Shown here one piece after another: positions 6,035 through 10,631 of a stretch of DNA of 10,631 nt. The stretch comes from Candidatus Omnitrophota bacterium (GTDB lineage: Bacteria > Omnitrophota > Gorgyraeia > 2-02-FULL-51-18 > JAGOUK01). A program made the translations under genes and the position numbers. The stretch spans positions 1 to 10,631 of the forward strand of contig JAGOUK010000024.1 of NCBI GenBank assembly GCA_018061225.1. Direction: 5' to 3'. Under the pieces are notes generated by a model. The model searched no databases. It saw only the letters and a list, made by a program, of their open reading frames with translations, and was not told the DNA's origin. The stretch's first letter is position 1. Each line of letters starts with the position of its first letter.

Positions 6035-6739
6035 ATGAGTTTTTCCAATCCTTCATTTGATCTTTCGATCGCCAAGGCGAGAGAGTCTGCTTTTTTTGCC
6101 GGAGTGTATCGGTGGATGGCGGCCGGCCTCTTCATCACGGCCGCTTCGTCATTCGCGGTGCTGGCTTATCCGCAGCTGATCATCGCGTTGTTCAGGAACC
6201 CGTTCCTTTTGATCGGGCTCATGATCGCGCAGGTCGCGCTGGTGATGTGGCTTTCGGCCAAAGCATTGGCGATGCCGACCGGGCAGGCGATCGGTCTCTT
6301 CTCCCTGTATGCCGCGCTCAATGGTCTGATCTTTGCGCCGATCCTGGTCGTTTACACAGGCGCTTCGATCGTGACGACGCTGTCTGTGACCGCGGGCACA
6401 TTCATCATCTTCAGCGTGTATGGGTATGTGACGAAGAAGGACTTGTCATCGATCGGCAGCATTGCGATCGTGGGCTTATTCGGGATTATCCTGGCGACCA
6501 TCGTTAACATGTTCATGAAGAGCCCGATGCTGGATTGGGTGATCACCTATCTTGGTGTGGGAATCTTCATCATCCTCATCGCCGTGGATACCCAGCGCCT
6601 CAAGGCGATCTACCAGTCCGGTGCCGTCGACGAAAACGCCGTCGGCCGCCTAGCCATTCTCGGCGCTCTGATCGTCTACCTCGACTTCATTAACCTCTTC
6701 CTGTTCCTGCTCCGCATCTTCGGACGCCAGCGCAACTAG
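6035..6739 (+). CDS. Bax inhibitor-1/TMBIM (YbhL/YccA-type) multi-pass membrane protein
   Basis: A 234-residue protein of the BI-1 (UPF0005) family, which includes the pH-sensitive calcium-leak protein YetJ of Bacillus and E. coli YbhL and YccA. After a short polar N-terminus (to about residue 20) there are about seven hydrophobic helices, with family-typical SVYGYVTKKDLSSIG in the middle. D185 (VDTQRLK) and D217 (VYLDFINLFLFLLRIFG) are in the positions of the di-aspartyl pH sensor described for this family, so both halves of the gate appear intact. The start follows AGGGAGA (from 6021) at good spacing. It lies 25 bases after the peroxiredoxin gene and ends before a strong terminator, making a two-gene unit. 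A link between membrane ion homeostasis and peroxide stress is possible but unproven. It is not a protease regulator by any visible feature. Confidence 0.9.
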   Translation: MSFSNPSFDLSIAKARESAFFAGVYRWMAAGLFITAASSFAVLAYPQLIIALFRNPFLLIGLMIAQVALVMWLSAKALAMPTGQAIGLFSLYAALNGLIFAPILVVYTGASIVTTLSVTAGTFIIFSVYGYVTKKDLSSIGSIAIVGLFGIILATIVNMFMKSPMLDWVITYLGVGIFIILIAVDTQRLKAIYQSGAVDENAVGRLAILGALIVYLDFINLFLFLLRIFGRQRN

Positions 6740-6755
6740 CCTCTTTTCTCTTACG

Positions 6756-6804
6756 AGCACAAAAAACCCTCAGCAGGCATAACCTGCTGAGGGTTTTTTG
6801 TGCT
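6756..6804. terminator. Strong bidirectional intrinsic terminator
   Basis: A perfect 22-base inverted repeat (arms 6756-6777 and 6783-6804) encloses a 5-base loop (CATAA). The arms combine a GC-rich core (CCCTCAGCAGG) with an A6 run on one side and a T6 run on the other, so transcripts from either direction end in a hairpin followed by U's. It sits between the convergent BI-1 family gene and gpmA and should terminate both. Confidence 0.93.
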
Positions 6805-6846
6805 TTTCAGCAACCCAGCCCAATTACGAGCTGGATCAATACGATC

Positions 6847-7458
6847 CTAAGCGAGGACTTTTTTGCTGAGGATTTGGAAGTTGGAGTCGAAGGTGTAGAC
6901 GATCGGCACGCCGGTCTCGAGGTTGAGTTCGAGCACCTGCTCCTTGGTCAGTTTGTCCAGTTCCATGACGATCGAGCGGAGCGAGTTGCCGTGCGCGGCC
7001 ACGATGATATTTTTGCCCGCCTTCAGATCGGCGACAATGTATTTGTCAAAGTAGGGGAGCGTCCGGGCGGCGGTGTCCTTGAGACTCTCGCCATTGGGCG
7101 GGGCAATGTCGTAGCTGCGGCGCCAGATCTTGACCTGTTCGTCGCCAAACTTCTTGGCGGTCTCGGCCTTGTCGAGGCCCTGCAGATCACCATAGTGCCG
7201 CTCGTTGAGCGCCTTGTCACGGGTTACGGGCAAGTCCGGCTGTCCGGAGACTTCCAAGGCCAGCGCCAAGGTCTTCTGGGCCCGCTGCAGATCCGAGGTG
7301 TAGGCTTTGTCAAAGCGGATGCCTTTGAGCTTGGCGCCGGCCTTTTTGGCCTCTTCTTCACCCAGGGGGGTCAGCGGGACATCCACCCAGCCGGTAAACT
7401 TGTTTTCGAGATTCCATTGGGACTGACCATGGCGGAGAAGGACTAAAGTGGTGGACAT
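6847..7458 (-). CDS. gpmA: 2,3-bisphosphoglycerate-dependent phosphoglycerate mutase
   Basis: It interconverts 3- and 2-phosphoglycerate in glycolysis and gluconeogenesis through a phosphohistidine. The N-terminal LLRHGQSQWN carries the phospho-accepting H10. NKFTGWVDVPLT (19-30), the probable acid/base E86 in NERHYGDLQG, and the second catalytic histidine H156 in AAHGNSLRS complete the dPGM active site. KIWRRSYDIAPPNGES is also characteristic of true mutases rather than general histidine phosphatases. At 203 residues it is shorter than E. coli GpmA (about 250), belonging to the compact dPGM class. The start is supported by AAGGAA (minus strand, 7469-7464) a few bases upstream and by a perfect -10 box. 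It is the only minus-strand gene in the window, facing the BI-1 family gene across the terminator and divergent from the MscS-like gene. Confidence 0.94.
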   Translation of the reverse strand: MSTTLVLLRHGQSQWNLENKFTGWVDVPLTPLGEEEAKKAGAKLKGIRFDKAYTSDLQRAQKTLALALEVSGQPDLPVTRDKALNERHYGDLQGLDKAETAKKFGDEQVKIWRRSYDIAPPNGESLKDTAARTLPYFDKYIVADLKAGKNIIVAAHGNSLRSIVMELDKLTKEQVLELNLETGVPIVYTFDSNFQILSKKVLA

Positions 7459-7499
7459 AGCATTTCCTTTTTTATAACGGGTTGGACGTGAAAGGCTTC

Positions 7500-7527
7500 A
7501 TTATAGCCACTTTTAACCGAGGCGCAA
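7500..7527 (-). promoter_or_regulatory. Promoter of gpmA
   Basis: On the minus strand a perfect TATAAT (7505-7500) is preceded, after 16 bases, by TTGCGC (7527-7522), which keeps only the TTG of the -35 consensus. The predicted transcript starts near 7493 and has a leader of about 35 bases. Confidence 0.6.
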
Positions 7528-7546
7528 GCGTTGAAAAAAGTGGTAT

Positions 7547-7576
7547 TTGACAAAGGATGTTAGTATTTGTTATATT
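7547..7576 (+). promoter_or_regulatory. Promoter of the MscS-like gene
   Basis: A perfect TTGACA (7547-7552) is followed, after 18 bases, by TATATT (7571-7576), five of six matches to the -10 consensus. The transcript should start near 7583 and run about 44 bases to the start codon, including the strong TAAGGAGG at 7612-7619. It lies back to back with the gpmA promoter; the two -35 boxes are about 20 bases apart. Confidence 0.7.
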
Positions 7577-7626
7577 TATACAACCCTGGATAAAGGGAAG
7601 CTACTACAGACTAAGGAGGAGACCCC

Positions 7627-8310
7627 ATGGAATTCGCTACACAACTCAAGGACGCGGTCTACGAGCCGTTTCAAGCATTGCTCATGAAAGTGGTCGACTT
7701 TGTGCCGACGCTGGTCATGGTTCTGATTATTCTCGTTCTCGGCTGGGTGGTCGCGATGGCGCTCGAGAAAATCGTCGTCAAGTTCTTGAAGCTCGCGCGG
7801 CTGGACTCCGTCAGCGAAAAGTCGGGCGTGGCCAATGTGCTGCTCAAGGGAGATATCCATAGAACACTCTCGGAGCTCCTGGGCGTTATCATCTATTGGA
7901 TGTTCATGTTGGTGGTGATACAGGCAGCCGTCAATGTGCTCGATCTCGAGATCGCGGCGGGGCTCCTTAACAGTGTCATTCTCTATATTCCGAATGTGAT
8001 CGCGGCCATCTTCATCCTGGTGCTGGGTATTTTCTTCGCCTCGGTACTGGCGACCATGGTGCGCACAGCCGCATCTAATTACGGCATCTCACAAGCGAAA
8101 GGTCTGGCCAAGCTGGCTCAGGTCATCGTGGTGATCTTCTCGGCCGTTGAAGCGCTCAAGCAGCTCAATCTGGACGTGACGATCTTCACGATGCTCATCC
8201 AGGCGGTGGTCTTCTCGCTCGCGTTTGGCTTCGCGCTTGCGGTGGGTCTCGGCTGCAAGGACCTCGTAGGCCGTTCGGTGCAAGAGTTCGTCGACGGATT
8301 CAAGAAGTAG
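7627..8310 (+). CDS. Small MscS-like membrane protein with two conserved-TM-helix repeats
   Basis: A 227-residue integral membrane protein, usually annotated as a mechanosensitive channel family or TM_helix protein (the CmpX-like group). It shows an internal duplication: FVPTLVMVLIILVLGWVVA (proline P27) and YIPNVIAAIFILVLGIFFA (P122) are copies about 95 residues apart. Each is followed by an amphipathic basic segment (KFLKLARLD; TAASNYGIS) and a second hydrophobic helix (83-105; about 190-212). The protein ends GFALAVGLGCKDLVGRSVQEFVDGFKK, matching the pore-helix end of the MscS family, but stops there, so the cytoplasmic beta-domain and vestibule of MscS are absent. The start is secured by TAAGGAGG. 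A role in osmotic or membrane-tension response follows from the family only; whether it gates ions is unproven. Confidence 0.85.
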   Translation: MEFATQLKDAVYEPFQALLMKVVDFVPTLVMVLIILVLGWVVAMALEKIVVKFLKLARLDSVSEKSGVANVLLKGDIHRTLSELLGVIIYWMFMLVVIQAAVNVLDLEIAAGLLNSVILYIPNVIAAIFILVLGIFFASVLATMVRTAASNYGISQAKGLAKLAQVIVVIFSAVEALKQLNLDVTIFTMLIQAVVFSLAFGFALAVGLGCKDLVGRSVQEFVDGFKK

Positions 8311-8328
8311 TCCGGGCATATCTCACTA

Positions 8329-8365
8329 AAGAACAGGGTTATGCCGCGGGCATAGCCCTGTTCTT
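8329..8365 (+). terminator. Terminator-like hairpin after the MscS-like gene
   Basis: An inverted repeat of 17 base pairs (8329-8345 with 8349-8365, one G-U wobble, loop GCG) is followed by TTCTTGTTT (8362-8370), partly within the arm. It starts 18 bases after the stop of the MscS-like gene. The U-tract is interrupted, so termination may be incomplete. Only 17 bases separate it from the next start codon, so it probably also lies in the leader of the lipoprotein gene. Confidence 0.7.
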
Positions 8366-8382
8366 GTTTCCGCGGGAGAATC

Positions 8383-8961
8383 ATGAATCTGAGTTTTTCT
8401 CGTAAGCGTCTGGGGCTGGCGATAACCGGCGCGGCCATCCTGCTGCTCCTTGCCGGCTGCGGTGATGAACCGGACCGGGCGGAGCTGGACTTGCTGCTGC
8501 AGGAAGACCCCATGTTCCACGAGCTGGTGAGAACCAAGGTGAATCTGGAAACCCAGATCAGCGGCATCCACAAGGAGCTCGCCGCTCAAAAAACCTCCCT
8601 CGATGAAAAGATTCAAAAGCTCCGCAGCGACTACGATGCCAGCCGCCAAGCCAAAGAAAAAACGATCGGCGAATACGAGGCGCTGGTCCGTAAGCAAAGA
8701 GCCGACTTTGCAGCGAGTTACGACAAGTCCCGCGAACAGCTCCAGGCGCGCAAGCGGATGCGAGCGGATATCGAAAAAGCCATTCGCGAAGGTCAGAGCG
8801 TTCTTGATAAGAAAGAAAAGCTCGCGATCTCTCCCAAAGAAACCGCGGAATGGGAAGAGCGCGTCACCAACCTTCAAGTCCGCATCAGTCCCCTCGACGC
8901 GGAAATCTCCGCGCTCGAAGCGCAGGTTTCTCTCAAGCACAAAAAGCTCAAATACCTCTAA
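8383..8961 (+). CDS. Putative coiled-coil lipoprotein of unknown function
   Basis: A 192-residue protein with a lipoprotein signal: a basic n-region (SRKRLG), a hydrophobic core and the lipobox LLAGC with the acylated cysteine C26. Glycine follows at +2 and aspartate at +3. The mature part is almost wholly helical and charged. From about residue 48 to the end it shows heptad-like spacing of hydrophobics among Lys, Glu, Arg and Gln, interrupted near residues 145-155 (KLAISPKETAEW) where a turn between two helices is likely. No enzymatic motif is seen. Such proteins often act as periplasmic scaffolds or spacers, but no specific family is recognised. The start is supported by GGGAGA (8374-8379) four to five bases upstream. 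Its transcription is unclear because the hairpin at 8329-8365 leaves no room for a promoter downstream of it. Confidence 0.82.
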   Translation: MNLSFSRKRLGLAITGAAILLLLAGCGDEPDRAELDLLLQEDPMFHELVRTKVNLETQISGIHKELAAQKTSLDEKIQKLRSDYDASRQAKEKTIGEYEALVRKQRADFAASYDKSREQLQARKRMRADIEKAIREGQSVLDKKEKLAISPKETAEWEERVTNLQVRISPLDAEISALEAQVSLKHKKLKYL

Positions 8962-8981
8962 AGTAAACTCTCCGCATCCGA

Positions 8982-8987
8982 TACAAT
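8982..8987 (+). promoter_or_regulatory. Candidate -10 box for a leaderless pabB transcript
   Basis: TACAAT (8982-8987), five of six matches to TATAAT, lies six bases before the A of the pabB ATG (8994), so a transcript starting seven bases after the box would begin at the start codon itself. No good -35 element is visible at the usual distance and no Shine-Dalgarno sequence precedes the gene. A 7-base inverted repeat (GCATCCG 8974-8980, CGGATGC 8991-8997) flanks the box. Confidence 0.45.
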
Positions 8988-8993
8988 ATCCGG

Positions 8994-10523
8994 ATGCAAT
9001 TTAGGACTGTTTTTCCATCCCGCAAAGCATTTGACCGCCTCCGCCGCGCCGGCCGCGCAGGCGTGTCTTTTGTTGTGAGCCGGCCCTGCGAAGGCACCGC
9101 CCGCGCGTTATTCGAGACGACCGCCCGCGCGTCCCGGCGGCCGCTGCTTTTGGAGTCCTCGCGCACTGCGGCGGGATCGGGGCGGTTTTCTTTTATGCTC
9201 GCCGAGCCTTATGGAATTTTTCAATCCAAACAGAACCGCTGGGCGTATGATCGTCTCGGAGGCGCGGGGACGGGCCGGTCCCGCCGTGCTTCCGGGTCGG
9301 GGGATCCTTTGACGGCGCTCAAGCGGCTGCTTCCCAAGCGCTCGTTTGAAGCCGGCTGTCCGCTGCCGTTTGCGGGCGGCGTTGCCGGTCTTTTTGCGTA
9401 CGAGCTCAAGGACCAGTTTGAGCGATTCAAAGTACAGGTTAGAGACCCCTGGGGGATACCGGACCTGGACCTTGGATTTTATGATCAGGGACTAGCACTG
9501 GATCATGAGTCCGGGAGGCTCTGCGCGTTTAGGGCTTTTGCCCCCGAAGCGTTGAAGCGTCTGTCGTATGAGACATGTGCCGCGATGACGGCCCGCGCGT
9601 ATCAGGCGGTTGACGGCGCAACAGGGTCGGCTGCGCCGCGCGCGGCAGCATCGTTCAGCGTCCGTAGGATCGGCAATGCCGATGCGGCTCGGAGCAATTT
9701 TGTGCGCGCCGTCAAAAAAATTCGGCAGCACATTCATCAGGGCGACGTGTACCAGGTCAATCTCTCTCAGGTCATTGAGTTCGCGTTTTCGGGCGACGCG
9801 TACGGGCTGTATCTCCGTCAGGCCGGGCTAAATCCAACCTCGTTCGCCGCCTATGCTGACTTCGGAGACTACCAGCTCGTCTCAGCTTCACCCGAACGGC
9901 TGGTGCGCGTGGACGGCCGCCGCGTTTCCACGCGGCCGATCGCCGGAACGCGGCCCCGGTCGAAGAATGCCCGCATCGACCGGAGTCTGACGGCCGAGCT
10001 TCTGCTGAGCCCCAAGGAAAGGGCTGAGCATGTGATGCTGGTGGACCTTGAGCGCAATGATCTGGGCCGTGTCTGTCGGCCGGGCTCGGTCCGGGTGGAC
10101 GAGCTGATGGCCGTCGAAAAGTATTCGCATGTGAAACATATCGTATCGAATGTGACGGGTCACCTGGCAGAAGGCCGTGACGCCTGGGATGTGATCCGGG
10201 CGGTGTTTCCGGGAGGAACGATCACCGGCGCTCCCAAGATACGGGCCATGGAGATCATCGGACGCCTCGAGGGCCGTGTGCGCGGCCCCTACACGGGATC
10301 CATCGGATACGTGGGGTATGACGGCAATTGTGACCTGAACATCGTGATCCGGACGCTGTGGATGCGCGGACGAAGGGCCTATTTGCAGGCCGGCGCCGGC
10401 ATCGTCGCGGATTCGGATCCGCAGAAAGAATATGAAGAAACGCTTCACAAAGCGGCCGCCTTTTTGGATGTCCTGGGGCTCCGCGCCCCGGACGGTCAAA
10501 AACACCGCCGCGCTGCCCGTTGA
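8994..10523 (+). CDS. pabB: Aminodeoxychorismate synthase component I
   Basis: It converts chorismate and ammonia (usually supplied by PabA) to 4-amino-4-deoxychorismate, the first step of p-aminobenzoate and folate synthesis. Of 509 residues, the N-terminal domain carries RPLLLESS followed by GRFSFMLAEP, and the chorismate-binding domain runs from about 232. Its motifs are GDVYQVNLSQ (250-259), P315-I-A317-G-T-RPR, ERAEHVMLVDLERNDLGR (342-359), EKYSHVKHIVSNVTGHL, FPGGTITGAPK (405-415) and YTGSIGY. A317 replaces the active-site lysine of E. coli PabB (PIKGT) and is what anthranilate synthase TrpE shows, but Bacillus-type PabB also carries PIAGT. Assignment to PabB over TrpE rests on this resemblance and on the overlapping PabC-like gene; no trp genes are present. 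No ribosome binding site precedes ATG 8994; an in-frame GTG at 9063 is the next option but also lacks one. No PabA is in the window. Confidence 0.85.
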   Translation: MQFRTVFPSRKAFDRLRRAGRAGVSFVVSRPCEGTARALFETTARASRRPLLLESSRTAAGSGRFSFMLAEPYGIFQSKQNRWAYDRLGGAGTGRSRRASGSGDPLTALKRLLPKRSFEAGCPLPFAGGVAGLFAYELKDQFERFKVQVRDPWGIPDLDLGFYDQGLALDHESGRLCAFRAFAPEALKRLSYETCAAMTARAYQAVDGATGSAAPRAAASFSVRRIGNADAARSNFVRAVKKIRQHIHQGDVYQVNLSQVIEFAFSGDAYGLYLRQAGLNPTSFAAYADFGDYQLVSASPERLVRVDGRRVSTRPIAGTRPRSKNARIDRSLTAELLLSPKERAEHVMLVDLERNDLGRVCRPGSVRVDELMAVEKYSHVKHIVSNVTGHLAEGRDAWDVIRAVFPGGTITGAPKIRAMEIIGRLEGRVRGPYTGSIGYVGYDGNCDLNIVIRTLWMRGRRAYLQAGAGIVADSDPQKEYEETLHKAAAFLDVLGLRAPDGQKHRRAAR

Positions 10524-10631
10524 ATTTTTAGGCGGCCCATCCGTCTTCGAAACGATACGCGTTTATGACGGCGCGGCCGCCGGATCGCGCGAGCATATCC
10601 TGCGTCTTCGCGGCTCCGCCTGCTCATCGGG
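10468..10631 (+). CDS. pabC: Class IV aminotransferase-fold protein, probable aminodeoxychorismate lyase (partial)
   Basis: A frame open to the window end gives 54 residues. After a poorly conserved start comes GGPSVFETIRVYDG, matching the GDGVFETIRVYDG block of class IV PLP enzymes, then SREHILRLRGSA, matching the following EHLxRLxxSA helix. In this family PabC removes pyruvate from aminodeoxychorismate to give p-aminobenzoate. Overlap with pabB (56 bases from ATG 10468 to the pabB stop) supports that role over branched-chain or D-amino-acid transamination. The catalytic lysine lies beyond the window. The start is uncertain: an in-frame ATG at 10432 is the alternative and neither has a clear ribosome binding site. 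The segment before the VFET block seems shorter or more divergent than in standard PabC, where it contains a conserved DRGxxYGDG stretch. Confidence 0.72.
   Translation, partial: MSWGSAPRTVKNTAALPVEFLGGPSVFETIRVYDGAAAGSREHILRLRGSACSS

Noticed and set aside
6874..7446. Plus-strand frame opposite gpmA
   Set aside because: gpmA on the minus strand has all catalytic residues; the opposite frame is its antisense shadow.
9888..10505. Long minus-strand frame opposite pabB
   Set aside because: It is a high-GC shadow of the pabB coding strand; the product shows no family features.
8994..10523. Anthranilate synthase (TrpE) as the identity of the chorismate-binding enzyme
   Set aside because: The PIAGT motif would allow it, but the overlapping PabC-like gene, absence of trp genes and resemblance to Bacillus-type PabB favour PabB.

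Overview
The window looks like a stretch of ordinary bacterial chromosome, moderately GC-rich and tightly packed. It contains no phage, IS, CRISPR, tRNA or rRNA signals. A cleavable signal peptide, a lipobox lipoprotein and several multi-spanning membrane proteins point to a free-living, probably diderm bacterium. The MalQ (active-site segments and the stretch around LPMQDVGFDF) resembles forms I associate with Omnitrophota and related uncultivated phyla. That placement rests on recollection only and is weak.

Layout. (1) 2-1764: the tail of an unidentified membrane protein overlaps the start of a GH77 4-alpha-glucanotransferase (malQ). (2) 1774-5371: a near-consensus promoter precedes five close or overlapping co-directional genes. 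They encode a PilZ c-di-GMP-binding protein, a LOG-family nucleotide phosphoribohydrolase-like protein, an exported protein built almost entirely of seven 24-residue MORN-type repeats, a small orphan protein with a CxxC, and a GtrA-GT2 glycosyltransferase fusion. (3) 5396-6804: a typical 2-Cys peroxiredoxin and a Bax-inhibitor-1/TMBIM membrane protein lie 25 bp apart and end at a strong bidirectional terminator. (4) 6847-7458: a short cofactor-dependent phosphoglycerate mutase on the minus strand. (5) 7459-8310: a divergent promoter region and a small MscS-like channel protein with an internal duplication and no MscS beta-domain. (6) 8329-8961: a terminator-like hairpin and a coiled-coil lipoprotein. 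(7) 8994-10631: pabB, possibly leaderless, overlapping the start of a pabC-like class IV aminotransferase cut by the window end; together they make p-aminobenzoate for folate.

The housekeeping genes (malQ, gpmA, pabB/pabC, peroxiredoxin) are unremarkable in themselves. The most interesting part is the PilZ-LOG-MORN-CxxC-GtrA/GT2 cluster. It joins a probable second-messenger receptor to a lipid-linked-sugar membrane enzyme and an exported repeat protein, so it could be a c-di-GMP-responsive envelope-glycan unit; that function is inference. Second come the GtrA-first domain order of the fusion, the probable leaderless start of pabB and the folded leader of the lipoprotein gene. No intergenic gap exceeds 300 bases.
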